From an uncultured Actinomycetes bacterium (GTDB taxonomy: Bacteria; Actinomycetota; Actinomycetes; Nanopelagicales; Nanopelagicaceae), in assembly GCA_903832395.1 (NCBI GenBank), contig CAILBF010000171.1:1-11462 (forward strand): a stretch of 11,462 nucleotides of DNA, read 5' to 3'. The translations under genes and the position numbers were made by a program. Positions 1-7,350 of the stretch are shown piece by piece; positions within the stretch are counted from its first letter, which is position 1, and each line of letters opens with the position of its first letter. The notes beneath the pieces were generated by a model. The model saw nothing but the letters and a program-made list of their open reading frames with translations, was not told where the DNA came from and searched no databases.

Positions 1-1
1 A

Positions 2-727
2 ATCGAATTTCGTATTAATGGCGAAGATCCCGGACGAGGATTTCTACCAGCCCCAGGTCGCATCACTCAGTGGGTTATTCCAACCGGTCCAGGCGTTCGC
101 GTTGATGCTGGCTTTCAAAAGGGTGACACTATCGGTGGAAACTTTGACTCATTGCTTGCAAAACTAATCGTTACTGGAGCAACTCGCCAACAGGCTATTG
201 AGCGTGCACGTCGGGCGCTGGCTGAATTCACAATCGACGGACTAGCAACAGCACTACCTTTCCACCGAGCGATTGTTGAAGATCCGGCATTTACTGAAAA
301 TTTCCATGTTTATACAAGCTACATCGAAAATGAATTTACGAATACTATTCCTGCCTTTACGGCCACCGTCGAGCCACTCCAAAGTCATATGGCACCAGAG
401 CATTTAATAACGGAAGTAAATGGAAAACGCTTTGAGATCTTGGTCCATGCACCTAAACCTTTAGTGAAGCGCCACCGTGCAAAAGCGAGCATGTCAGGTG
501 GATCTAGCAGCACCGGTTTAACGAGCCCGATGCAAGGCACCGTTGTAAAAATTGCCGTTGAAGTAGGGTCCATCGTCGAAGTGGGCGATTTAATAATCGT
601 TCTTGAGGCCATGAAAATGGAGCAGCCACTTATGGCCCATAAGTCCGGAGTTGTTTCTAATCTCACGGCTATCGTTGGTGCCACCGTTTCGAGCGGAACC
701 ATACTCTGTGACATTATTGACGCATGA
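2..727 (+). CDS. Acetyl/propionyl-CoA carboxylase alpha subunit, C-terminal part (biotin carboxylase C-terminus plus BCCP), 5' end outside window
   Basis: This is the tail of a biotin-dependent acyl-CoA carboxylase alpha chain. The alpha chain carboxylates biotin with ATP and bicarbonate and carries the biotin to a separate carboxyltransferase (beta) subunit. The frame is open from base 2 and gives 241 visible residues, so the gene starts upstream. The first residues read IEFRINGEDPGRGFLPAPG, the typical start of the biotin carboxylase C-terminal domain, followed by NFDSLLAKLIV. A linker rich in Ser and Gly leads into a biotinyl domain with the biotinylation motif EAMKME; the biotinylated lysine codon is at 614-616. 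The stop overlaps the PNP start as ATGA (724-727), which suggests translational coupling with the salvage genes. A TTG at 152 could be mistaken for the start, but the conserved domain continues upstream of it. Whether the substrate is acetyl-CoA, propionyl-CoA or another acyl-CoA cannot be told from the alpha chain alone. Confidence 0.93.
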   Translation: MEFRINGEDPGRGFLPAPGRITQWVIPTGPGVRVDAGFQKGDTIGGNFDSLLAKLIVTGATRQQAIERARRALAEFTIDGLATALPFHRAIVEDPAFTENFHVYTSYIENEFTNTIPAFTATVEPLQSHMAPEHLITEVNGKRFEILVHAPKPLVKRHRAKASMSGGSSSTGLTSPMQGTVVKIAVEVGSIVEVGDLIIVLEAMKMEQPLMAHKSGVVSNLTAIVGATVSSGTILCDIIDA

Positions 728-1554
728 CATCCAGCGACCTTCTCTATAGCGATCCATTAGCTGCCGCAGCTGCAGCTGCCCAAGAAATTATTCTGCGCAC
801 TGGAGTTGCATCTCATGATGTAGCCCTCGTTATGGGTTCGGGTTGGGTTGGTGCAGTTGATGCGCTAGGTGCGCCAGCTTATGAATGTAACGCCGAAGAG
901 TTAACTGGTTTCTTACCTCCTACAGTTGAAGGTCACTCGGGAAAAGTTCGCTCATACATAATCGAATCCGATGGTAAAAAACTTCGTGCCCTGGTATTTC
1001 TTGGTCGAACACATTTGTATGAGGGCAAAGGAGTTGAGCCGGTTGTTCATAGTGTGCGCACTGCGGTCAAAGCTGGCTGCACAGTTGTAATCCTCACAAA
1101 TGCTTGCGGCGGTATCAATACTAAATTCCACGTGGGACAGCCCGTCTTAATCCGTGATCACATTTCTTTAACTGCAGTCTCACCCTTATCTGGTGCAACA
1201 TTCATTGATCTCACTGATTTGTATAGCAAGCGAATCCGCGAAATCGTTAAGCAAGAGGATTCAACTCTCGAAGAGGGCGTATATGTTCATTGGCGTGGGC
1301 CTACATATGAGACTCCTGCTGAAATTCACATGATGCGAACAATGGGTGGAGATTTAGTTGGAATGTCGACGGTTCCGGAGGCGATTGCTGCCCACGCACT
1401 AGGCGCCGAAGTCCTGGGTATTTCATTGGTTACAAATGCCGCAGCTGGAGTTACTGGAGAAAAACTCAATCATGAAGAGGTCATTGCCGCTGGTAAAGCG
1501 GCCGCAAATCGCATGGGCGCACTTCTCAAAGGCGTAATTCCAAAGTTATTCTAA
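724..1554 (+). CDS. punA: Purine nucleoside phosphorylase (trimeric, PNP/MTAP family)
   Basis: The 276-residue cytosolic enzyme would split purine (deoxy)ribonucleosides with phosphate into the free base and (deoxy)ribose 1-phosphate. Its length fits the trimeric PNP family. Visible landmarks in order are the phosphate-binding VMGSGWVG (36-43, Ser39), GRTHLYEG (94-101, with His97 and Glu100 matching His86 and Glu89 of human PNP), NACGGIN (126-132), YETPAEI (196-201 region, Glu197 at the position of the purine-binding Glu201 of human PNP), GMSTVPEA (213-220), and VTNAAAG with Asn238 at the position of human Asn243. The Glu/Asn pair is the signature of the 6-oxopurine (inosine/guanosine) specific type, so adenosine would first need the adenosine deaminase encoded at 9421-10515. 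The start overlaps the preceding stop (ATGA) and has no clear ribosome-binding site, consistent with coupling. The N-terminus has a short run of seven alanines. A gap of 4 bases separates it from the mutase. Confidence 0.93.
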   Translation: MTSSDLLYSDPLAAAAAAAQEIILRTGVASHDVALVMGSGWVGAVDALGAPAYECNAEELTGFLPPTVEGHSGKVRSYIIESDGKKLRALVFLGRTHLYEGKGVEPVVHSVRTAVKAGCTVVILTNACGGINTKFHVGQPVLIRDHISLTAVSPLSGATFIDLTDLYSKRIREIVKQEDSTLEEGVYVHWRGPTYETPAEIHMMRTMGGDLVGMSTVPEAIAAHALGAEVLGISLVTNAAAGVTGEKLNHEEVIAAGKAAANRMGALLKGVIPKLF

Positions 1555-1558
1555 GCAC

Positions 1559-3169
1559 ATGAATTTAAGGGCCGAAGTAGAAGCGTGGATTGCCGATGAT
1601 CCAGATCCCCTAACTGCCAGTCAATTACAAGGCTGGCTAGATACCAATAATGAGGCAGAGCTGCGTGAATCTTTTTCTGGCTTCCTACAGTTTGGAACTG
1701 CAGGTCTTCGCGGACCGGTAAGGCCTGGGCCTTCGGGAATGAACCGCGCAGTTGTTGGACGAACTGCTGCCGCGATTGCCGTTTATATGAAAGCGCGTAA
1801 TTTAACTTCAGTCGTTATTGGGCGAGATGCTCGTCACGGCTCAGAGGATTTTACTTTTGAAACTGCCGAGATTATGAGTGGGGCCGGAATGGACGTCTTT
1901 ATTCTCCCTCGCCCATTGCCAACGCCAGTTTTAGCGTTTGCAACTAATGAATTGAAGTGCGATGTTGGAATTATGGTTACTGCTAGCCATAATCCCCCAC
2001 AAGATAATGGTTACAAAGTTTATTTAGGTGGCACTGTTGATGGAATTCATTATCGCGGATCACAAATTGTCTCTCCCACCGACGCATCAATTGCTGCACA
2101 CATAGATGAAATTGCCTCTCTAGCCAGCCAACCTCGTGGTTCCGCGTGGAGCATTGTTGATGAGGAGTTAATTAATAAATATGTATCTATCACTGCCTCA
2201 ATCGCGACTAAGCCTGGCAATCTAAAGATTGTCTACACGGCAATGCATGGCGTAGGAACGGAAACTATCGTGCGTGTTTTTCATAAAGCGGGATTCCCTT
2301 CGCCAATTTTAGTCGATGCGCAAGCGCAACCCGATCCAGATTTTCCTACCGTTGCATTTCCTAATCCTGAAGAGCCAGGTGCCATCGACTTATCCCTTGA
2401 AACTGCCCGCACATTTGATGCCGACTTAGTTATTGCTAACGATCCCGATGCCGATAGATGCGCCGCCGCAGTAAATGATCCCGTCACTGGCTGGCGAATG
2501 CTTCGCGGGGATGAGTTAGGTGCAATATTTGGTGAAACTATTGCGCGCAATACCAACAAAGGAATCCTGGCAAACTCAATTGTTTCATCAACGATTTTGA
2601 GCAAGATTGCCGCACATTACAACTTAGAGTTTAAACAGACACTAACTGGCTTTAAATGGCTAGCAAAAATCGATGGCCTCACCTTTGGCTATGAAGAGGC
2701 TCTGGGATATGCCGTTGATGCAATAACCGTCAACGATAAAGATGGAATTTCAGCGGCGATTAAATTGGCCCAAATCGCAACTGATTTAGCCTCCGAGGGA
2801 AAAACTCTTCTCGATTTGCTCGACGATATCTGGGCGCGACATGGCTTTCATGCAACTGAACAGATTTCAATTCGCTTAACCGATCTTTCACAAGTTGATC
2901 AGATTATGGGCCGACTTCGAAAGAACACTCCCACACATATTGCGGGCAAAGTGGTTACCTCTGTTGATGATTTAGCAAAACCCACAGATGATTTACCACC
3001 AACTGACGGTCTGCGCATTTGGTTAGATGGCACAATTAGAATAATTATTCGCCCCAGTGGAACTGAGGCAAAGATGAAGTGTTACATTGAGGTCATTGAA
3101 AGAGATTCACATCTCGCCCAGATTGTTCTGAATCAATTACGAGCACCATTGAAGGAATTACTATCGTGA
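1559..3169 (+). CDS. Phosphohexomutase family enzyme, PGM2-like; probable phosphopentomutase or phosphoglucomutase/phosphomannomutase
   Basis: This 536-residue alpha-D-phosphohexomutase moves phosphate between C1 and C6 (or C5 of pentoses) through a phosphoserine. All four family landmarks are present: TASHNP with the phosphorylated Ser143, the metal loop NDPDADR (294-300; Asp295, Asp297, Asp299), the sugar-binding loop GYEEALGY (377-384) and the phosphate-binding RPSGTEAK (498-505). The N-terminal FGTAGLRG (45-52) and the GYEEA form of the sugar loop match the PGM2-like subgroup, which includes human PGM2, an enzyme with strong phosphopentomutase activity. The gene lies between PNP, which makes (deoxy)ribose 1-phosphate, and DeoC, which uses deoxyribose 5-phosphate. 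No DeoB-type phosphopentomutase is visible here, so I infer phosphopentomutase as the local role. Annotation pipelines would usually call it phosphomannomutase. The start has no clear ribosome-binding site, and the stop overlaps the deoC start as GTGA. Confidence 0.9.
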   Translation: MNLRAEVEAWIADDPDPLTASQLQGWLDTNNEAELRESFSGFLQFGTAGLRGPVRPGPSGMNRAVVGRTAAAIAVYMKARNLTSVVIGRDARHGSEDFTFETAEIMSGAGMDVFILPRPLPTPVLAFATNELKCDVGIMVTASHNPPQDNGYKVYLGGTVDGIHYRGSQIVSPTDASIAAHIDEIASLASQPRGSAWSIVDEELINKYVSITASIATKPGNLKIVYTAMHGVGTETIVRVFHKAGFPSPILVDAQAQPDPDFPTVAFPNPEEPGAIDLSLETARTFDADLVIANDPDADRCAAAVNDPVTGWRMLRGDELGAIFGETIARNTNKGILANSIVSSTILSKIAAHYNLEFKQTLTGFKWLAKIDGLTFGYEEALGYAVDAITVNDKDGISAAIKLAQIATDLASEGKTLLDLLDDIWARHGFHATEQISIRLTDLSQVDQIMGRLRKNTPTHIAGKVVTSVDDLAKPTDDLPPTDGLRIWLDGTIRIIIRPSGTEAKMKCYIEVIERDSHLAQIVLNQLRAPLKELLS

Positions 3170-4113
3170 GTTTTTACGGCTTAGTTGATGGCAGTGATGC
3201 CTCGCTTAAGAAGTACTTAGGCGCGCTTTCGGGTGTAGATCAAGTCGGCGCCGATGCACGCGCGGCGATGTTAGCAACGCGCAGCATTAAAACAACATCA
3301 AAGCGTTGGGCAATTGATACTGCGATTTCGATGGTGGATTTAACAACACTGGAAGGTGCCGATACTCCAGGTAAAGTCCAAGCTTTGTGCACTAAGGCCG
3401 TACGCCCCGATCCAACTGATTTAAGCGTGCCAAGTGTCGGCGCAGTCTGTGTCTATAACGACATGGTGGCTATCGCACGAGCGCACTTAGATTTAATTGG
3501 TGGCGCCCACGTTGGTGTCGCGGCAGTTTCAACGGCATTTCCCTCAGGGCGCGCATCGATGGCCGTTAAGTTACAAGACACACAGGATGCCATTGACGCA
3601 GGTGCATCTGAGATCGACATGGTTATCGATCGTGGAGCTTTCTTAAGTGGAGATTACATCGGTGTCTTTAATGAGATTGTTCAAATCCGACAACTCTGCG
3701 GCGAAAAAGCTCATTTGAAAGTCATCTTTGAAACTGGCGAACTGGTCACATATGACAATGTTCGAAAGGCATCTTTTCTGGCAATGGCAGCTGGCGCCGA
3801 CTTCATTAAGACATCGACCGGCAAGATTGCACCCGCTGCAACTCCTCCAGTCGTATTGATTATGTTGGAAGCGGTACGTGATTTTTTCTCCATGACGCAG
3901 AAGCGAATTGGTGTTAAACCTGCGGGGGGTATTAGAAATACGAAAGATGCCATCAAGCAGTTGGTGCTAGTCAATGAGACAGCTGGACCAGAATGGTTAA
4001 CGCCCTCTCTTTTTCGTATTGGTGCTAGCGCTTTACTCAATGATCTACTGATGCAACGCATGAAAATGGATGATGGCTACTACGCTAGCCCTGCCTACGT
4101 GACGATCGATTAA
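3166..4113 (+). CDS. deoC: Deoxyribose-phosphate aldolase (long, human-like form)
   Basis: The cytosolic class I aldolase converts 2-deoxy-D-ribose 5-phosphate to glyceraldehyde 3-phosphate and acetaldehyde. Key residues are visible: Asp151 in SEIDMVIDRG, Lys185 in HLKVIFETGE, the Schiff-base Lys215 in FIKTSTGK, and Lys251 in GVKPAGGIR. Their spacing matches human DERA (Lys218, Lys254). At 315 residues the protein is close to the eukaryotic and actinobacterial long form and is longer than the roughly 259-residue E. coli enzyme, the extra length being mainly N-terminal. The start is GTG inside the stop of the mutase (GTGA overlap, 3166-3169), preceded by a purine stretch GAAGGA at 3151-3156 about nine bases upstream. 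Its stop TAA shares its last A with an ATG of the next frame. The neighbouring mutase supplies its substrate and the following aldehyde dehydrogenase probably removes acetaldehyde. Confidence 0.95.
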   Translation: MSFYGLVDGSDASLKKYLGALSGVDQVGADARAAMLATRSIKTTSKRWAIDTAISMVDLTTLEGADTPGKVQALCTKAVRPDPTDLSVPSVGAVCVYNDMVAIARAHLDLIGGAHVGVAAVSTAFPSGRASMAVKLQDTQDAIDAGASEIDMVIDRGAFLSGDYIGVFNEIVQIRQLCGEKAHLKVIFETGELVTYDNVRKASFLAMAAGADFIKTSTGKIAPAATPPVVLIMLEAVRDFFSMTQKRIGVKPAGGIRNTKDAIKQLVLVNETAGPEWLTPSLFRIGASALLNDLLMQRMKMDDGYYASPAYVTID

Positions 4114-4114
4114 T

Positions 4115-4118
4115 GGAG
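4115..4118 (+). promoter_or_regulatory. Ribosome-binding site GGAG favouring the GTG start at 4125
   Basis: GGAG lies six bases before the in-frame GTG at 4125, an optimal spacing. The alternative ATG at 4113 would place this GGAG inside the coding region and has nothing similar upstream. This supports the GTG start but does not prove it, since the TAATG overlap with deoC could also allow reinitiation at 4113. Confidence 0.55.
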
Positions 4119-4124
4119 ACCCCT

Positions 4125-5564
4125 GTGAGCTTTGAATATGCACCCGCACCCGAGTCGCGCTCGGTTGTCTCTATTAAACCCAAGTATGGCCACTACATTG
4201 GCGGCAAGTTTGTAAGTGGCAGTAAGCATTTCCCAACAATTAATCCGGCAACTGAAGAAGTCCTAAGTCACATTGCTTTGGGGGCAAAGGCCGATGTAGA
4301 TGCTGCAGTAAAAGCAGCGCGCAAGGCTTATGTGGGCACGTGGTCAAAAATGAGTGGAAAAGAGCGCGGAAAATACTTATTTCGTATTGCTCGAATTATG
4401 CAAGAGCGCTCCCGTGAATTCGCCGTTCTTGAAACTCTCGATAACGGTAAACCTATCCGTGAATCGCGCGATGTAGATGTTCCACTGGCAGCTGCACACT
4501 TTTTCTATCATGCTGGCTGGGCCGACAAGCTTGAATTTGCCGGGCTTGGAACTTCGACAAAGGCACACGGTGTTGCAGGTCAGATTATTCCTTGGAACTT
4601 CCCATTACTGATGTTGGCATGGAAAGTCGCACCCGCTCTTGCCGCCGGAAACACGGTTGTATTAAAACCCGCCGAGAGCACATCACTTACTGCGCTTTTA
4701 TTTGCCGAAGTCTGCCAGCAAGCCGAGCTTCCTGCAGGTGTTGTCAATATTGTTACCGGTGATGGATCAACTGGTGCGCTAATTGTTAACCACCCTGGCA
4801 TCGACAAGATTGCATTTACGGGTTCGACCGAAGTTGGGAAGATTATTGCTCGCGCCGTTGCTCCTACACATAAGAGTGTGACTCTAGAGCTCGGGGGCAA
4901 GGCCGCTAATATCGTCTTTGAAGATGCAGCCATCGATGAGGCCATCGAAGGAATCGTTAATGGAATCTTCTTTAATCAAGGTCACGTCTGTTGCGCGGGT
5001 TCACGTTTGATTCTTCAGGAAAGCATCGCTGAAGAGGTTCTCACTAAACTTAAAACCCGTATGGCGCACATTCGAGTCGGTGATCCGATGGATAAAAATA
5101 CCGATCTCGGGGCAATCAACAGTAAAGAGCAACTCCTGAAAATCCGTGAACTCTCAGCTGCCGGTGATGCCGAAGGTGCCGAGCGTTGGAGTGCTCCATG
5201 TGAGCTTCCGACAAAGGGTTTTTGGTTCCCACCAACAATCTTTACCGGCGTTACGCAATCCCACCGTATTGCACGCGAAGAAATCTTCGGTCCAGTCCTG
5301 TCAGTCTTAACATTTAGAACGCCTCAAGAGGCCATAGATAAGGCTAATAACACACCTTTTGGCTTATCGGCCGGCATCTGGAGTGAGAAGGGTTCCCGCA
5401 TCTTGTGGACCAGCCAACAACTTCGCGCCGGAGTCATCTGGGCAAATACATTTAATAAATTTGATCCAACCTCCCCATTTGGTGGTTACAAAGAGTCCGG
5501 TTGGGGACGTGAAGGCGGACGACATGGCTTAAGTGCTTACTTAAAGGGGGTCGGCCATGAGTAA
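4125..5564 (+). CDS. NAD(P)-dependent aldehyde dehydrogenase, probably for acetaldehyde from DeoC
   Basis: This full-length aldehyde dehydrogenase is 479 residues from the GTG start chosen here. It carries the complete catalytic set: PWNFP (156-160, Asn158), cofactor-contact KPAES (Lys181), FTGSTEVG (231-238), the general-base motif ELGGK (Glu255), NQGHVCCAGSR with the catalytic Cys289, and EEIFGPV with its Glu and Phe. The enzyme oxidises an aldehyde to the acid with NAD(P). Because it directly follows deoC, acetaldehyde is the likely substrate (inference). Two starts are possible: ATG at 4113, which overlaps the deoC stop as TAATG but has no ribosome-binding site, and GTG at 4125, which has GGAG six bases upstream. 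The protein then begins (M)SFEYAPAPESRSV, which resembles actinobacterial relatives as I remember them. The ATG start would add four residues. The stop overlaps the next gene by eight bases. Confidence 0.92.
   Translation: MSFEYAPAPESRSVVSIKPKYGHYIGGKFVSGSKHFPTINPATEEVLSHIALGAKADVDAAVKAARKAYVGTWSKMSGKERGKYLFRIARIMQERSREFAVLETLDNGKPIRESRDVDVPLAAAHFFYHAGWADKLEFAGLGTSTKAHGVAGQIIPWNFPLLMLAWKVAPALAAGNTVVLKPAESTSLTALLFAEVCQQAELPAGVVNIVTGDGSTGALIVNHPGIDKIAFTGSTEVGKIIARAVAPTHKSVTLELGGKAANIVFEDAAIDEAIEGIVNGIFFNQGHVCCAGSRLILQESIAEEVLTKLKTRMAHIRVGDPMDKNTDLGAINSKEQLLKIRELSAAGDAEGAERWSAPCELPTKGFWFPPTIFTGVTQSHRIAREEIFGPVLSVLTFRTPQEAIDKANNTPFGLSAGIWSEKGSRILWTSQQLRAGVIWANTFNKFDPTSPFGGYKESGWGREGGRHGLSAYLKGVGHE
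5544..5550 (+). promoter_or_regulatory. Ribosome-binding site (AAGGGGG) for the short aldehyde-dehydrogenase-like gene
   Basis: A purine-rich AAGGGGG lies inside the end of the preceding aldehyde dehydrogenase gene, six bases before the ATG at 5557. It is the clearest Shine-Dalgarno-like site in the left operon and shows that the short downstream gene is meant to be translated from its own start rather than being a decayed remnant. Confidence 0.5.
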
Positions 5565-6399
5565 TCGAATTGATGTGAAGAAGACGTATAAATTATTCAT
5601 CAATGGTGCATTCCCTCGTACTGAGTCGGGTCGCACGTATGAAGTCAAGAGCGCTAAGGGAGTATTTATCGCTAACCCTTGCTTAGCATCGCGTAAAGAT
5701 TTGAAAGATGCCGTTGTTGCCGCTCGCGCAGCTCAACCAGGTTGGAATAAGGCATCGGCTTATAACAAGGGACAGATTCTTTATCGCATCGCCGAGATGT
5801 TAGAAGGCCGCCGTGCTCAGTTTGTCGATGAAATTATCCTTACTACCGGCGTCACTAAGTTAAAGGCCGACAAGGAAGTTACTGAATCAGTAGATCGTTT
5901 GGTTTGGTATGCCGGTTGGAGTGACAAACTATCCTCACTCTCAGGCGCGCTTAATCCAGTTGCTGGACCTTATTACAACTTTACGGTACCTGAGAGTATG
6001 GGGGTCATCGCAGCGATTGCACCTGAGAGTCCATCTCTCCTAGGTTTAATCGATGCAATTGCACCAATCATCGTTGGTGGAAATACTGTAATAGTTTTAG
6101 CAAGTACAAAGGCTCCACTATCAGCGATGAGTTTTGCTGAGGTCATAGCAACGAGTGACGTGCCTGCTGGAGTTATCAATATTTTAACCGGAAAGAAAGA
6201 TGAAATCGCGCCTTGGATGGCATCACATATGGATATTGATGGCTTTGATATTTCAGGTTTACCACCTAAGAGCCACGGCGCTATTCGAATTGCAGGTGCA
6301 GAGAATCTAAAACGCATCTTCAGTTTTAAATCGGCCGATCCTGGTCGAATCCTTGCTTTCTTAGAAAACAAAACTGTCTGGCACCCAATAGGGCTCTAA
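5557..6399 (+). CDS. Short aldehyde-dehydrogenase-like protein without catalytic half; probable non-catalytic partner of the upstream ALDH
   Basis: This 280-residue protein looks like the N-terminal cofactor-binding half of an aldehyde dehydrogenase: KLFINGAF (12-19), a middle region ending in VWYAGWSDKL (116-125), a degenerate APESPS (155-160) where PWNFP is expected, VGGNTVIVLAST (173-184) where AGN-TVVLKPAE is expected, and VPAGVINILTG (202-212). The cofactor lysine of KPAE is replaced, the GxTxxG loop has become DISG, and there is no ELGGK and no catalytic-cysteine domain. It ends in its own compact tail, ENKTVWHPIGL. It cannot be an active aldehyde dehydrogenase by the known mechanism. 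The start overlaps the active ALDH by eight bases and has a good ribosome-binding site. The pairing recalls ALDH16, in which a second ALDH domain lacks catalytic residues, but here as a separate polypeptide. The stop overlaps the converging nucleoside hydrolase stop by four bases. Confidence 0.88.
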   Translation: MSNRIDVKKTYKLFINGAFPRTESGRTYEVKSAKGVFIANPCLASRKDLKDAVVAARAAQPGWNKASAYNKGQILYRIAEMLEGRRAQFVDEIILTTGVTKLKADKEVTESVDRLVWYAGWSDKLSSLSGALNPVAGPYYNFTVPESMGVIAAIAPESPSLLGLIDAIAPIIVGGNTVIVLASTKAPLSAMSFAEVIATSDVPAGVINILTGKKDEIAPWMASHMDIDGFDISGLPPKSHGAIRIAGAENLKRIFSFKSADPGRILAFLENKTVWHPIGL

Positions 6400-7349
6400 A
6401 ACGCGCCTTTATCAATGGTTTTTAGCCATAATTGACGGACAGCTTCAACATCTAAATCTAGTACTACGCGTACTGAAGCCGAATCTTCAAGGCTAAGTGG
6501 CTCTAGATCCTTTAAGAATGCATCACGGCGATCGCAAATAGTCTGCCCTCGTGCTGGACCCGAAGAAGTATCGACGACAACGTCGAACATCTCAGTGGTG
6601 AATAGTTCAGGATGAATAGCAGTTGCTACCGCTCCAAAATCGCCAAGAGTGATGGGTGAGACATGCAATCGCTCGATAAAAGCTTCGATAAGTTTTCCGG
6701 CAAATTGTGCCGAGAGTTCAGGCGACTTCCGTAATAGCGCAGCCTCTTGACTAGTAATACCAGGTCGCATAAAAACATCAAGACCGTACATAGTAATTGG
6801 TACTCCGCTTTGAAAGACAATGGCGGCCGCTTCTGGATCATGCCAGACATTGAATTCAGCGGCAGGTGTTGCATTGCCCGCCGATGCCGAACCACCCATC
6901 AAAACTATGCGGTGGATTTTTTTAGCGGTTTCTGGAAATGCGCGCAAGAAGAGTGCGATGTTAGTTAGTGGTGCAACTGGAACTAAAGTTACTGGCTCCT
7001 TGGAGCTCTCGATCAAATCGCGCAATAATTCAACGGCCGATCGCGAATCTACTTTTCGCGCAGATGGTGCTATTCCAAGATCACCCATGCCGTCGGCGCC
7101 ATGAACATATTCAGCATATTGAGACTTGCCAAGCAAAGGGCGCACTGCCCCGCGTGCCACTGGAATATCTCCAGCACCAGCGGCATCTAAAACCTTTAAA
7201 GTATTTGCCACTACTTGATCCACATTTGTATTGCCATCAACACATGTGATTCCTAAGAGATTGATTGCAGGGTGCATTGCCGCAAATAAGACGGCAAAGG
7301 CATCATCTACACCAGTATCAACATCTAGAATGATTGAAGTTTTTTGCAT
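6396..7349 (-). CDS. Inosine/uridine-preferring nucleoside hydrolase family protein
   Basis: The 317-residue IUNH-family enzyme would hydrolyse the N-glycosidic bond of ribonucleosides to base and ribose in the cytosol. The calcium-binding N-terminal signature DVDTGVDDA is present (Asp11, Asp15, Asp16), as are Asn40 in DGN, the VPVAPLTNIA segment (123-132), MGGSASAGN (151-159) and AEFNVWHDPEAA (164-175; Glu165, Asn167), which contacts ribose in characterised members. Near the C-terminus the usual His-Asp pair of group I enzymes reads Gly236-Asp237 (LGDFGAV): the calcium-binding Asp is kept and the His is missing, so base preference cannot be predicted. The gene faces the plus-strand operon end to end (4-base overlap) and diverges from the ribokinase-like gene with 18 bases between start codons. 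No ribosome-binding site fits in that gap, and translation is probably leaderless. Its product ribose is the expected substrate of the divergent kinase. Confidence 0.92.
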   Translation of the reverse strand: MQKTSIILDVDTGVDDAFAVLFAAMHPAINLLGITCVDGNTNVDQVVANTLKVLDAAGAGDIPVARGAVRPLLGKSQYAEYVHGADGMGDLGIAPSARKVDSRSAVELLRDLIESSKEPVTLVPVAPLTNIALFLRAFPETAKKIHRIVLMGGSASAGNATPAAEFNVWHDPEAAAIVFQSGVPITMYGLDVFMRPGITSQEAALLRKSPELSAQFAGKLIEAFIERLHVSPITLGDFGAVATAIHPELFTTEMFDVVVDTSSGPARGQTICDRRDAFLKDLEPLSLEDSASVRVVLDLDVEAVRQLWLKTIDKGAF

Positions 7350-7350
7350 A

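Noticed and set aside
152..727. A separate small biotinyl protein starting at TTG 152
   Set aside because: The same frame is open to base 2 and encodes the conserved biotin carboxylase C-terminal domain, so this is the tail of a larger alpha chain.
761..781. GCTGCCGCAGCTGCAGCTGCC repeat-like tract at the PNP N-terminus
   Set aside because: It is simply a run of seven alanine codons; too short and irregular to be a functional DNA repeat.
5973..6371. Long minus-strand open frame (132 codons) opposite the short ALDH-like gene
   Set aside because: Its translation shows no recognisable domain, and the plus strand holds a convincing ALDH-like protein over the same bases. It is a shadow frame, as are the similar antisense frames at 385-714, 2281-2604, 3711-4061 and 4580-4945.
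5557..6399. Frameshifted or truncated full-length aldehyde dehydrogenase (pseudogene)
   Set aside because: No remnant of the missing catalytic half is present downstream; the nucleoside hydrolase begins immediately on the other strand. The frame is clean, has a good ribosome-binding site and ends in a defined tail, so a genuine short protein is more likely.
6412..6434. Possible hairpin TCAATGG...CCATAATTGA near the ALDH-like/nucleoside hydrolase junction
   Set aside because: Only the ATGG/CCAT core pairs without a bulge, it lies in nucleoside hydrolase coding sequence, and no T-run follows the stem. Not enough for a terminator.
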